A stretch of 64,000 bases of DNA from Juglans regia. Its lineage: Eukaryota; Streptophyta; Magnoliopsida; Fagales; Juglandaceae. The notes below the pieces were generated by a model. That model searched no databases and was not told the DNA's origin. It saw only the letters and a program-made list of their open reading frames with translations. A program made the translations under genes and the position numbers. Below are positions 23,546 to 36,950 of the stretch, in pieces (position 1 is the first letter of the stretch; every line of letters starts with the position of its first letter). Location of the stretch: NCBI RefSeq assembly GCF_001411555.2, contig NC_049901.1, forward strand, positions 39,898,964 through 39,962,963, in the 5' to 3' direction.

Positions 23546-24007
23546 ATATATATTCATATATTTTAGAAATGAAAATGCTACTTTGACACCTCATTTTGAG
23601 ACTTCCTATATTTTAATTTTTTTTAATAATTAAAAAAATAACTATTAGTGTATCGATATTTTTTTTATATTTTTTAAGAATATTTAAAATTGATAAAAAA
23701 AATATGAATAAAAAAATTTTAAAAATAAATAAAAAGATAAATTTATACCTACCTACTCTTTTAGAAATATGTGTGGAAATCGAGCGAGCTCTAAGTACCC
23801 GCGGCCTTTCGTGTCATTAATCATGCTAAAAACAGATGCACAAACATGAATATAGAGAAGATCAAGTACCACGCGCGTACTCATAAAAGTTTTTCTTTCA
23901 TAATTTAGAGAAAAACCCAAATAGTCTTTTTGTGGTGTGGTGGAGGCAAAATCATACATATAACCTATATAAATAATATTTAGAACAAGAGCAATTATAT
24001 ATATATA

Positions 24008-24150
24008 TACTACAAGAAAAAAGAGTATTTATAACAAATTATTTACGATAAGAATGATTTTTTGTGACAAAAACAGACTCATTTTAATAGAAAATAATCA
24101 TTTTTATAAGAAATAATTAGTCACAAATAAACAGTTTTAATCTTATAGTG
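24008..24150. mobile_element. CACTA-type mini-element, copy 1
   Basis: Left end ACTACAAGAAAAAAGAGT, right end TTTTAATCTTATAGTG, and inside GTGACAAAAACAGA and AGTCACAAATAAACAGT. The same sequence order is seen at 44485-44621. The terminal CACTACAAGAAAA motif is characteristic of CACTA (CMC) transposons. 143 bp, non-coding. Confidence 0.75.
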
Positions 24151-25640
24151 ATATAATTATATATATATATATATATGTCAATTAGGTGGCCACATGATCT
24201 GATGATCTCCCAAGCAGGCCAGCTCTTCGAATTTTAAAATTCCTATACTACTCTCATGACCCGGATCCGAATTGTTTATGAGGTTCAGAACGCCATCAAA
24301 ATTCCACAAGATTTTTAAAGAATCTTCTTACCTTCCTACCCACTTCATTAAAGTTAGTAGCAGAAGAAGATTCCCTCCCTCCCTCTCTCTCAGGCTCCAG
24401 CTTTATCATTCTCTTGGGAGATGGTTTTTTTTTTTTTTTTTTTTTCCTCCCTTTGAACTTTGTGGGTTGTGTTCCCTTAATTTAGAGTCGTAGAATTGGA
24501 ACTAAGATATTCCCTCCTTAGGGCTAAATATTAATATTCTTTATGGTGAATGTCTCATTTTTTAGATTAAATATTCCCTCTTCTCTCTATGCACTCAATT
24601 TTAGAGCAATTATGCTACTTTTGAACCCCAAAAAGAAAGTTGCATAGTGGATTGATACTAAGCCCCATTTGAATATGTCCTCCTGCCCTCTCTCTAGCTC
24701 ACCGCCCTTCTCCTCATGCATTCCATGGTTAAAGATTATCTTATTGACAGTATATGCTCCTTTCAAAGTCTTTCTTTGTAAGTTAATCATATATATTAGA
24801 ATCATTTAACTCATTTTATAAGGAAGATAGTAGAATACCTTGGTAAGGACACCCACAAGTACCACTTGACCGTACACGTGTCCAAAATGATCTACAACCT
24901 CCTGTTGATGTTGTGGAAGTTTTTCTAGGTTAAGTTTTTTACAATATAAGTAAAGAGGACTGCTATAGAGACAAACAGATTATACAAAAGTAAATTCACA
25001 AATTAACGTGATTTCATGAAATTTGTTAGATCTATTTTACAATAAAAGTAACTTTAAATTTGACGTACCAGATCAAGTTACGTCAATTTGTTGGTTTATT
25101 TTTGTGTAATTCCTTTCTGGCTGAAGTATTTTTCATGAAAAAAATCATGGCCATAGAATCCATGCACAACTTTTGACCACTTTCTATTGTATATGGGGCT
25201 GCCATAGTTTCTATTCCTCAATACCCAAAAGCTAACATGCATCTTTTTATATTATTGTTCTCATGTATTGTGCGTATATGTAATTATAATTGGAAGCCAT
25301 TTGATTTATGGCGCCTGTATATCACCAGCAGCTTAACTTATGTGCATTGAGAGGAACCAAAATTGCAACTAGACCTTGCAAACAATATTATTGGTGTTGG
25401 ATAGAACCCTCAATTTCAAAGATTTGAGTAAAAAACAAATATAGGCTCGAAGATAGAAAAAAAGGGAAAAAGATGAAGATAAAAATAAAAATAAAAAACA
25501 AAAGGGGAGAGAGAGAATAGTAACAAGAAGAATCATCTTTATGCTGGTGATTTTAAATTCGTACAAAGGTTCTAAAACCAGGTCCTAAGCACATGACCCT
25601 CTAGTCTCAGACTCCCTTGATTCCCCTTCTGATCTCAGAG
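24151..25640. other. Intergenic, upstream region of the GARP gene
   Basis: AT-rich with a CT/poly-T block at 24375-24448. No supported gene. The proximal part probably contributes promoter sequence to the gene at 26030. Confidence 0.4.
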
Positions 25641-26029
25641 AGCATCTCTCTCATTTTTTTTAGCTTTTCTTTTTAACCTTTGTTCTTTGCAAGAAGTTAC
25701 CAATATCCCTCTGCTTTATCCCCTGCTTTTTCTTTTCCTCTCTCTCTCTCTCTCACGCACACACACACAAAACACTGCTTTATTCCATTTGAACTCGCCC
25801 CTAAAAAGAGGACAATCCTCCTTCGATCCTCCTTGTGTTCACAAACATCGCCCACCTCCCTCTCTCTCTCTCTCTCTCTCTGAAACCCAGAAAGGAAGAA
25901 GCCAAACACCAACTTTTGTTCTTGTTTGTTCCCACATACTCTCTTCCTATCTGTGCATGAATATTACTACTACAGTTTTGGTCGAGCAGCGGCAGTACTC
26001 TTTCTGTTTTACGTAACTTTCGTAAATTA
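25641..26029 (+). promoter_or_regulatory. CT-rich leader of the HHO/EFM-like gene
   Basis: Pyrimidine-rich DNA with (CT)n at 25738-25754 and 25859-25881 just ahead of the ATG at 26030, as usual for plant 5' untranslated regions. The transcription start is not resolved. Frames on both strands here are low-complexity. Confidence 0.5.
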
Positions 26030-27614
26030 ATGGCGTCGCCTTCGGAACTAAGCCTGGACTGCAAGCCCCACAGCTACTCTATGCTACTCAAATCTTTCGG
26101 AGACCAAATTGACCAGACACAGAAGATCGAAGACTTCCTTTCTCGCCTCGAGGAAGAACGCCTCAAGATCGATGCTTTCAAGCGCGAGCTTCCCCTTTGC
26201 ATGCAACTTCTCACCAATGGTAGCATATATATTTCAGCTTTCTTCTTCGTGCACATTGGCAAGCTTAAAATAGCGTATTCAAGATCTTATATATAGATGT
26301 GGAATCATATAACTTAAGAATCAAACTGACTAGAAAAAATGATTTTACTAAATACGATGTAATAACGTTGGATATTCACGTTCTCCACCGTGATGTCTTC
26401 ATTAGCGCGCTTCCAACGTCCTTTTTTCTTTATCGATCTTTGTTTCATTTTAAGAGAGTCCAAAGTAGCCTGTCATTCAACACATTTTGTAAAGATTTAA
26501 AGCAAGCATACGATTTACCAGGCACAAGAACAAGACAAACAGGAAAGAAGAATGAAAATAATAATAATAACATCAAATATATGGAACTTTAGTTATACTG
26601 AAAATTGAAATGTTGAAAATTGAATATTTACTGCATGTTGCTTATACGTATGCCATTTTTTAATTTTCAAATTTCTTAACTTGGTTTTATTTTTTTTTTC
26701 AGCTGTGGAGGCTCATAGACAGCAGCTACAGGCCTACAGAGGGAACCAAGGTCCGAGGCCAGTTCTTGAAGAATTTATACCCCTCAAACAATCAACATCT
26801 GAAAGCTCAGAGAAATCATCGAACAATTCTGATAAGGCAAACTGGATGACATCCGCTCAATTATGGAGCCAAGCAAGTGACGGAACCAAATCTCAATCCG
26901 CAATTAATATATCCCCGAAAGAACCCGATATCGGCTTCAGTGTTAGTCCAAAACTAGCTTTCGATGGTAAACAGAGAAATGGAGGAGCATTCCATCCTTT
27001 CTCGAAAGAAAGGAACTCGTGCCCGAGTCCCACTTTGCGTGATCTTCCTGATTTGGCTCTTGCCTCTGCTGACCAGAAAGAGTTGGAGGATAAAAAGTGT
27101 TTGGAGACAGAAAACGGGATTTCTTGTCCTAGGAGAGATCAGAATATTATAGGTAAGGGTGGTAATGGAGGGGTGGTGGTTGAGCAAGGGAAAGGACCTG
27201 GTGGCAATTCATCAGATGGGCAAACAACCGTAACAACCACTGCTCCTAACACTTCTCAGAGTCATAGGAAAGCAAGGAGGTGTTGGTCGCCAGATTTACA
27301 TCGGAGATTCGTGAATGCTCTTCAGATGCTTGGTGGTTCTCAAGGTAACATGGTCATATATATGATATCATGATTTTAAGATATTAATTGTAAAAAGATA
27401 TCATGATTTACCCGATATGATATATTTAAATCATGATCATTATCAAACAATCATTGTCATCATGATCAATATCTGAACCATTTTCATTATTTAGTATTGT
27501 CATAACAAAATCTTTGACCAATATTTTTTGGGTGGAAACAGTAGCCACCCCAAAACAAATCAGGGAGCTGATGAAGGTTGACGGTTTGACCAATGATGAA
27601 GTTAAAAGCCACCT

Positions 27615-27645
<31 letters not shown>

Positions 27646-28302
27646 ATGCATAGAAATGCAGGGCGGGCATGAAAGAGCCAAATTTGTACTATTTTAACCT
27701 ACCCTGACAACGTACCACACTGCATATTAATGCATATTCTGTACAATGGTGTTGTACAGATCAACTGATACATGATATTCATTTCTCCTTTCTCCTTTTG
27801 TTCCTAGAAATACAGGCTTCACACTAGACGACCCAGTCCAAGCCCACAAGCATCCGGAGCCCCCGCTCCCCAGCTAGTAGTCCTAGGTGGCATATGGGTC
27901 CCACCAGAGTATGCCACGGCCGCAGCAGCTCATACGGGAGCCTCAGCTCTCTATGGAACCCATCCTGGCTCGCATGCGCCCCCACACTACTGTGGCCCAG
28001 CAGTTCCACAAGAATTCTATGCTGCACCGCCACCACCACATCCGCCTCACCACCAGTTGCACCACCACGCTCTCCACCATCAAGTCCATGTCTACAAGGC
28101 CACGCCACAGACGAACAGCTCGCCAGAATCCGACATCAGAGGGACTAGGGACCGGTCGGAGAGTATTGAAGACGGAAAGTCAGAGAGCAGCAGCTGGAAT
28201 AAGGGTGAGAGTGGTGAGAATGGAGGGGAGAGAAAAGGGTTCGCTACAATGAGAGAAGATGGTGAGGAAAGCAATGGAAGTGGGATCACTCTCAAGTTTT
28301 AA
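26030..28302 (+). CDS. HHO/NIGT1-family GARP transcription repressor, EFM-like
   Basis: Four exons fit consensus splice sites: 26030-26219, 26703-27344, 27542-27618 and 27808-28302, giving 467 residues with all phases consistent. Residues 1-63 form the conserved N-terminal block of the family (ELSLDCKP, then a heptad-like [20 protein letters not shown]). A Ser/Asn-rich linker follows. Residues about 253-311 are the GARP Myb-like DNA-binding domain ([19 protein letters not shown], then TPKQIRELM and [15 protein letters not shown]). The C-terminus is His/Pro-rich and ends SGITLKF. Homologues are nuclear repressors in nitrate and phosphate responses (HHO/NIGT1) or flowering time (EFM, At2g03500). 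The wording is nearest EFM/HHO5 in my memory, but I do not assign one symbol. The three introns fall in or just before the DNA-binding domain, as is usual for the family. It converges with the next gene. Confidence 0.92.
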
Positions 28303-29780
28303 GGCTTATGGTAGAAAGCTTTAGGGTTAGGGCTAGCTTTAGGGTAACTCTTACATGTTTCTATCCCATGTTTATTGTATTGTTGCATGTTAAAAAGATA
28401 AGAAAATTCTAAGTGGGAGGGTAAAAAAGGCATAAAGAAAAAGTGAGTGCTTGTTTTGTTATCCTGGTACGTTTTGATATCTTAATCGGAAAATATTGAA
28501 GATTGGATTATATAGGGTTTGGCGTTTTCTGGTATTTCTGCCTTTTTCCATAGACAGATTTGCCTTAAGTTTTACAAAAAATGACGGTTGTGACTACACC
28601 CAACCTGGCCTATCAGATCTGGTTCCCGAGCATATCAAAACAATAATAATTCTATTTAAAGTTCATTATATCACATATCATTCATGCACAGAATTTTATT
28701 TGAAAAATTATTTGAAAATTTAAATCTTACATATCAAATCATGTCATATAAATAGTTTATAATATAAAAGTATTTAAATAACGCATATGCTTCCTTATGC
28801 GCTTAGAAATACATGGCCATAGGTTGTGACTAATTTGTTGTGGAGGATAACAAGCCAATCATGGGTTGCTTGGATTTAGATACCCTATACTTCTTGATCG
28901 AACTCTAAGATCTAGACGAACTTTAAGGTCTAGAGTGAGAAAAATAAATACATAAAATGAACATAACAACACGATTTATTATTACCCAAATTGTAATGTG
29001 ACCGACTCAGTATGTCTATTTTTCTTCTAATTTAGATCTTTAGACCAATTCGGTCAAAAACTCTAAAAAAATCTCTATCCGAGAAGGGGGTTCACCCGGG
29101 CCCTCTTCCTCTTTCAATTTCCTGTCCGAAATCTGAGTTGCAGAGTTATCGTGCTCTAAGGTTATACGTAAAACATGCAATGAAAGAAGATTATATAAGC
29201 TGGATTTAATGGGAACTTAAAAACTCGGATTACAGGGGGAAGAGTCACCGAAAGCATTTACCTGATTTCTTTCCACCCTGTGCCTCTCTCAGCTTTCTAA
29301 AAAAACACATAACCAAAGCTTTCATAGCTGCCTTTTCTTTTTATAGTTTAATTTAGACAGCATATTAATTTTGACCATTGCATGTTTAAAGCGTATATGG
29401 GGGGGGGGGGCTGGGCATCCACACCAGTTACAGATCTCAAGGTTTTAACTTTAAAGACCTAAAGTGAATATACTCCATTATTCAAAAGAAACATGAGAGA
29501 AGTTCGCATTCTTCAGTACTTCAGGTCGCTAACAATAATCTGGCAGTGTTGGCACGGCTTTTGGCCACCCTGTCACAGTCAATTGGTCACTCAGTGATAA
29601 AAGGAAACAAAAGAACTCAGCTTTCCCATTAAAATGCAGACAATGTAAAAGAACACAATGTTTGAAAACAAAAAATAGAAAGCTTGATAACAAGGTTAAG
29701 TGATAATATGAACATCGTTAAATTGTAAAAGCTACCAAAAGGCAAACCTCATACCGCCATCACCAAAAGCATCACTGACT
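28303..29780. other. Intergenic between two convergent genes
   Basis: Probable 3' untranslated sequence of both neighbours at its edges. Contains a G10 run at 29401-29410. A weak 75-residue frame at 28496-28723 is not supported. Confidence 0.45.
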
Positions 29781-29921
29781 CTAGCACCCGTAATAAAAGG
29801 AATCACACTCAAGAGCTAGAACTTTAACATTACATAATGCATTGCCATTTGTTAGGATCCCATCCCTCAAGTCAACATCATCGCCGATATCAGTTTCAAA
29901 CATTGGTGTATCAACAAGAGT
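29781..29921 (-). CDS. Duplicated alternative last exon of the RRM gene
   Basis: The acceptor context CTTTCACCTGCAG and the following coding words recur 129 bases downstream of the first terminal exon. The first exon reads ALVDTAKLETDADDVGLRDGNA and stops. This one reads TLVDTPMFETDIGDDVDLRDG, then 25 further residues to a TAG at 29781-29783. Splicing exon 8 to this copy keeps phase and gives a 376-residue protein with a different tail. Whether it is used is not shown by the sequence, but acceptor and frame are both intact. Confidence 0.65.
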   Translation of the reverse strand, partial: TLVDTPMFETDIGDDVDLRDGILTNGNALCNVKVLALECDSFYYGC

Positions 29922-29981
29922 CTGCAGGTGAAAGTTTTGAGTTAATACTATGTGCGCCACCATAAATCCCCCATCATGACA

Positions 29982-32900
29982 TTACGCATTGCCATCCCTC
30001 AAGCCAACATCATCAGCATCAGTTTCCAGCTTTGCTGTATCAACAAGAGCCTGCAGGTGAAAGTTTGAGTTAACTATGTGCCACCATATATTCTCCATTA
30101 TGACTTCATGATTCTAAATGAACATGCTTTTCTTTTTCAATGACAGATAACAAGGTAGGGGGTTAGGAGGTGAAGATGGCACTCAAGCTCCATTGGAGAC
30201 TTGAACCTCTGTTTAGACAAATACCACTACACTCACCCTACCTTACCAGGTCAAAAATAACTACAGAAGGACAAGCCTTTTCACTAATTATTATCAATGA
30301 GCATATCCTAAGCTGAGCAGTCTAAGAGCATAATGTATGATCTACTATACTAATAACCCACTACCACTAATGAAAGTTGTAATTTACACAATATTGCTCT
30401 GCCTATACATGCTGCAGATATTAATTTTATTATAGAAACTTCTTATAAAACGTGTTTATATGCTTAGATCATGCTAGTTCCACATGTAACTGCACATTCA
30501 ATACATGTCATGCCATGATGGCATAGCAGACATGTCAGAGCCTATAAATGACAAGGGAGTAGAATTTATATCTAGTGTATTTAACAAGATTGCAGTCGAC
30601 ATGCAAAACCACAAACATTTGACTCCAGATTATGTATCATACCCGATGGCATAAAAATAAACAGTGTTATTTGCATGGCCACATACACACAAGACAAACC
30701 TGGAGTTCTTGTTCAGAGCTTTTAAGTCGTTCAGAGTAGTCTTTCACTAGCCGAAAACATTTATACATCTGAAGACCATTCACGCGAAGTAACCATTAAT
30801 TCCAAGCAATATCTAGAGAAGTTTCCTAATAGCCAATTGATAATCAAGGTGATTACCTTGGTTAACTGCATCTGATTGTATGAAGTGTGTTTCTTTGAAG
30901 CAATCAACTCATCCTCCAATTTCTGCATTTATTTATAGAGTTTCCAGTGAGCACATATGAAGGGACATTAAAGAACTTGTAGTGATAAGAGGGGGAAAAT
31001 GGAACAGCACATGAGCTAAATAATGAGTGCTGTGTAATTCAAACAAAAAGTCACCTTAGATTCTATCTGTAAATCCATAATAAGTTTTTGTTTCTCTTCT
31101 ACCCTCTCCTCCATCTCCGAAATCTGACAAACACAAAGAATCTTAGTTTCTTTTGCCACCAACAATAGTAGGATAAAAAAACTAAAAAAATAGTGGTATG
31201 AAGATAATAAATTGAAAGTTGCTAGAGAAACTTGTGCAGGCCTTTAGCCCCACTTGGATGGGGATAGGCACGGCATGTACGTGTCCTTATGTGCAAAGCA
31301 TGCTTTAAAATTCTTGGTGCACATTTCATAAACCAATTGGATGACAATGTGGGTGACGTGATCATTTGATAGAGATATATTGGTATGAATCTAGATAAAT
31401 AATAACTAACCTCCTTTCTGAGTTCATCAATCCTTTGAGTTAATCTCTCGAATTCTTCTTTTTCCTGATAATGCCATCAAGAAAAATGTAAGTAAAAAGT
31501 TTATCCACGCCTTATTGACATTAACAAGAAAACCTACAAAATAATGAGCTCACCTGATCATCATAATCATCAATCGATTCAGGTGAAATTTCCCTACCAT
31601 GACTCCCATTAACATCAAAACTGCAGGAGAGAGCTGGGTTAGGGGAAAGAGGAGACTATACTGATGTGAATATACTTCCAATACATAAAACTTTAGAATT
31701 TTATCATTAATGTCATCTAAAGAGATTTAGAATCCATTCAACAGATGAATGATACAATAAAGTTAATAGCCATGTAACGTTCATAAGCATGTGATATTAA
31801 ACGCCAAAAGTTTTCTTATATAAGTAATACACAACTTCCAAAAGTATTCAAGTTTACCATCTAAATATGAAGATACAAACTTTTCTACAATGGAAAATTA
31901 AATACAGCCTTCATTATGAATGAGTTCCTAGGATTAAATTAATACTCTTTATCAGGATGCAACAACGTAGTGATCCTGAAAGAATCGGTAAAACCTATTC
32001 ATCACTGTTTCAAAGCCAAGTTGCAATGCAACCACAGAGGAACAGTGCACACAAAATTTAATAGTACGTGCCTATCAAAGCTATCTAGCTATACCAGCTT
32101 TACAATTCCCATTTTTGAGTTTTTAAGCCAAACCAATTGGGAAAAAGGGGGCATCAAAAAAATCTATGAGCCTTAATGATTCCCCCCAAATCATGTTCAG
32201 GTCAACAAAACAAAAATTCTAACTGACTAGTACCATTCTCAGAGTCGAGCAAATACTTGAGGGTAACAAGTTTCCACTTACACTTTTTCTTTAGAGATTC
32301 TTTCAGGGTGAAACAGAAATCCAAGGTGAGATTCGCACAAAGCCCAATCTCTCTTTCTGTATGGGGAGAGGGTCACTTCAGAAGATGCATGCAACCAGTT
32401 GCCTTTTCTTTTCTTCTCTTGATAAGTAATTGTAAATAACAGCTTTGGGCTATGCCTATTGTTCCTTCAATTAATTTTTTTTTTCTTATAAAAAAGTTGT
32501 AAATTAAAGATACCGCTGGTCATTCATAAGACATAAATGAAGAATTACATTTGTTTCACCCACAACACTATCACTGTTTTCACTTTGCATCCCAAATTTC
32601 CAAAAGTTTCAATTTGCCACCAAACTACCGAAAATTTTCAATTTGTAAAATCGGCTAAAACCTGACCATCAAAATTGTGTCATGTTATATAGCCAATTTC
32701 TAGTTCATTTTAACAGCTAGGTCTTAACCGGGGGTATGAATTGAAAAGTATATGTTGTTTACGGTGCAATTGGCAGTTTAGGGTACAAAGTCAAAACTGG
32801 AAGTATTTTATAGGCGAAATTAAGGGAGAAAAAGTGTGATTTCCCCAAAAAAAAAATTCATAAATAAATTATATTTTATTGATAATATCAGTGTTAGCAA

Positions 32901-34841
32901 TGTACACAGGGAAAAGTGTAATTTCCTCGAAAATAAAAATATGCTTGGATAGACTAATAAAAAAATACTGACTTTCACGAATAAGAAACAAGTACGGATA
33001 AATAATGTAAATTTAACTCAGTACAGATAAAAGTACTGACTTTCAGGAATGATAGTCAACAATCAAAGTAAAAAGGATTTTACCCATTCTGTCTATTTGA
33101 ATGTTGATCTTTATCATTGTCGACACTTTTATCACGCTCATTGGTCCTGTCCCACTCCCTTTCCAGATCCAAATCACGGTCTCTTTCCCAATCCTCGTCA
33201 TGGTTCCTGCTATGCTCTTGCCCATTGTCCACCATGTCTCCATCTTCATCTCTATCTCTAGTAAGGAAAGGATCCCTTACTCCATCATGAATACGTGCAT
33301 GGTCATATCCTCTTTCCCTCTCTCGAACATGATCACGAGATCGATCACGCTCTCTAGACCAATCACTGTTTCGATCCCGATACCGATTCCTCTCCCGATC
33401 ATAACCTCTTTCTTGATCTCTACCTCTATCCCAGTCGGTGCCCCTCTCAACTTTACGTTGAAAGCTTTCTCTATCAAAGTTCGGTCTTCCACCCCGACTT
33501 CGCACTCCATTTACTTTAATAACTCGCCCATCAATAGTCTAATTTAAAGCTTCATAATGTCAAAGGTCTAAAAAGCTCAAACCAACAATAAAAACAAGAC
33601 TTTGCTCTTTATCATGATTGAAAATAATTCATTTAAAGTAAAGACGAACCCTTAACATCACATACCCTGCCATTCATGTCATTGATGGCATCAACTGCTG
33701 ATCGAGGATTTGTAAAAGTAACAAAGCCATAGCATTTTCCTCGAGTACTATGGTCATTAATAATCTGTAGGGAAAATCGGTACAATGTATATGGTAATTT
33801 ATTCTTTGCAATCCAATAATGCGTATCAAAGTGCAAACAAAGTAATCTACATACAAGATTATTCTTAATTGCTAGCAACAAGATTAAAACAGATGGCCTG
33901 CATGCAAAGTACAAGATTTGCAATGAATTAGCAGAGAGATCATTCAACATCCCCACATACAAGATTCATATGGAAGCAATCTGTAGAATATTCAGCTGTC
34001 TCTGACCCCAACACATACTAACCTGGTATTGGACTTAACCACATTAATTTGCATAGCGCATATCCAAAGATGTAAAAGTATTTCCAACTTCTTGTGCAGA
34101 TTCAAAACAAGGGAATCAAAATATCATCGCCAAGTATAATCATAAGGCTTACATGTCTCAGTGCAACTTATTTACCCATAGAGGTACTTTGAAAGCTTGC
34201 CATGAAGCCACAGAGAGACTTGCATTTCGATTCACTTAGTTCAGTACGAAAGAATTAGTTAATTGGGGAATCTTGTTTTCACTAAAATCTTGTTCCGGAA
34301 ATTATTACTGTGAAGAGAACTAGTTCAGCATCTTTAATTAGTTAGCTAGGGAATATTGTTTTCATGTAAAATCTTTCTGCGGAAATTATTACCAGAAAAT
34401 ATCCCAAAAAGAAGTAAGAAAAACAAAGCTTGGGAAGACTTGCACAACATAGCACAATCGCTATTCCCACTCAAAACATCGGCCCGAATAAATATACCAA
34501 CTTTTTGACCGCCAATGTTACTTCTCGCCCAGCAAGCAAAATAACACAGAGCACAGTATTAACCATGAAAGAGAAGCGAAAAAGCCATCAATTAAGCATA
34601 CAGATAAACACTAACATAAACCCTAAATACCAATTAAAAACGTAGCGACAATCAGAAGAGGAAATAAGACTCATGTTCGTGCAAATGCTAGAGAGAGAGA
34701 GATGGAGAGAGAGGAGGGGGGCATGTCGACCTTAACGGCGACGACGGAACCGTACAAATCGAAGACTCTGCGAATGCTCTCCTCGGTGGCGTCGTACGGA
34801 AGCCCGCCCACATATATCGAGCTTTCGTCGTCGATCGTCAT
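29982..34841 (-). CDS. RRM protein with RD/RE-rich region and C-terminal coiled coil
   Basis: I resolved nine exons on the minus strand: 34841-34731, 33764-33666, 33538-33084, 31620-31554, 31464-31411, 31123-31055, 30922-30857, 30768-30700 and 30050-29982. All junctions are GT-AG and in phase, giving 352 residues. Residues about 9-80 are one RNA recognition motif: RNP2 is IYVGGL and RNP1 is KCYGFVTF (Cys where Gly is usual). Exon 3 then encodes about 140 residues dominated by Arg-Asp and Arg-Glu pairs (RERDRSRDHVRERERGYD). The last five exons encode Glu/Lys-rich heptads (RIDELRKEV-like, MEERVEEKQKL, ERLKSSEQELQ) that predict a coiled coil. This layout suits an SR-like or U1-70K-like nuclear pre-mRNA processing factor; that role is inference. 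I do not recognise a named orthologue. The last exon is duplicated (separate entry). Confidence 0.85.
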
Positions 34842-36950
34842 TTCTATGGCCTAGGCAAATTCCAAGCTAAGATTGAAGGGGAATGTGAAACTTTCGGACC
34901 TAGGTTCTACTCATGCCTGTGCCTGATTGATTGATTGTATGCGATAATATCTTATCTTTCTTTAAATAATAATAATAATAATAATAATAATACGATTTTG
35001 TTTTTTAATTTTGCAACGAAATCACATACTAAGACACATTCAACCGAATATAATTTATGTTAAATTTAAAACATAAATAAATAATAATAATACTTTTTTA
35101 ATGAAATAGATTATCATAAAGAGAAATTATATTTACAGTTCTAGAATGTATATGTTCTGCATACTCCATTTAGAAAAATAGACAAATCTAACATATACAT
35201 GATGAAATCATTTTTTCATAATGAATCATACTTTTAATTAAAGAGAGTGTGCAAGATTTACATATTTTAATTATTCTATTATAAAATAGATTGCAAACTA
35301 ATTGAAGGAATATTATTGTTCTTCAAACTATCACATTTTTTCAAATTTGTATCCATACTCAAGCTCTCTAATCAAATTTGACAAAACTCTAGGCATGTGA
35401 ATATTACTTAAATTTTACTAAGTGAAAATTCTATAGTCTCATCTGTTTTTACGGATGAGATGAGATTAGTTAAGATAAAAATTGAAAGTTAAATAAGATA
35501 TTATTAAAATATATTTTTTTAATATGTAAAAATTTGAAAAAATTATAATAATAAAATGAGATGAGATGAAAAGTTTTATAAAAGTAAACGAGGAAATACA
35601 TTATTAAAATCTCATGCACCTAAAATCTCTCAGATTCAAATGGGCAAATGAACAAAATGTGCAAGTTGAAAAAAGCTATGATTTATAGTGAAAGTTTGAG
35701 AAAGGTTGATAATTTTAAAGATTAGAGGAGTGATACAGTCGTAAACAGTGCGGTAAATAATAAAAGATTTGTGTTCTCAATGCAAATTCATTAAAAAAAC
35801 AGTCTGTGCAATCTGTGTGTATTTCATTACTCAAGATCTAAAATGTAATTTCTCCATTTTTTTTTCCAATGTAATTTTATTTTACCGATAATATTCTCAA
35901 TATATCCCATTTGTACAATGAAACTTCCAAAGAAACACAATATGTGGAGCCTATTTTCTAATCTGATCATATAGGTAATACTATAGGGAAAGATGTGTCA
36001 AATTCCCAAAGTAAATCCCAAATTATGAAGAACCTTCAATCACAATCTAACCATCAAGATTCTGTCAAATGTCTTGTTTTGTATAGTCTTAGGCTTGGTT
36101 TGTTTTCGAAAACCATTACATCTCATCTAATCTTTATAATTTTATCAAATTTAAAAAAAATATAAAAAATAATTCAACTTTTTTAAATCTTAAAAAAAAT
36201 TATATTAAAAATTATATTCTAACAATATTTTATTCGAATTGAATGTCATCTCATCTCATTTATATAATCAAATGAGGCCTAATAGTCAAATCTTAATCAT
36301 GGGTACAACTTTCAAAAGAAAAAAAATTGTAGTTTGCGGGTAGAAATCGATGGTTTTAGTATTAATCGGTTCAAGAATAATTTGCTACCTCCTTAATCAT
36401 ATTACAATATTTGGAATGACATTCTTCATTTCAAAAGTGATTTCCAATTTGATATATTTCATTTATATATAGAAGGCAATGCCTTAGCATATAGCATTGC
36501 TTCATTCGGTGCAATGGGTAATATGGTAAATTTTTCATCTCTTTATGAATTACCTAAACTCATAATTGGTATCTTTTCTTTGGATCATGCAAGAATCATT
36601 TGCTCCTCTTTGTATAAAGTATTTATCTGCCATAAGTGAAGTATAATCAATAAAATTTGGATACCTTCCTTTAAAAGGAAAAAAAAAAGTAATATGAAAT
36701 GAAAATGGAAAAGCTAGTAGTTTGAAGGTGAAATTTGTTTCTTATCCATAAACAACTTGTTTAGATGATCTGATGAGAGGGGAGAGGGCCTTTCCCAATG
36801 TAAAGGCAAAAATTATGGTTTTAAAACTAGCACCCCCGACTCTTCTCATCTCTTGAGTGAGTATATTAAAAGAAAGCAAAATTCTATTCATCATTCATTT
36901 TCTTATCATTCTCACATTATCTCATAATGTGATATTAGATGTATTGATAT
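34842..36950. other. Intergenic with two GAGATGAGAT-type MITEs
   Basis: An (AAT)n run at 34966-34991. MITE copy 3 at about 35437-35594 and copy 4, reverse, at about 36096-36294. Copy 4 starts TAGGCTTGGTTTG and ends CAAATGAGGCCTA, with ATAGTC on both sides. No gene. Confidence 0.65.

Noticed and set aside
26299..26592. 97-codon frame within the first intron of the GARP gene
   Set aside because: Lies fully inside an intron with good GT-AG borders and shows no domain.
33101..33547. 148-codon plus-strand frame opposite the RRM gene
   Set aside because: It is the antisense of the RD/RE-rich exon 3, whose codon bias leaves the opposite strand open.
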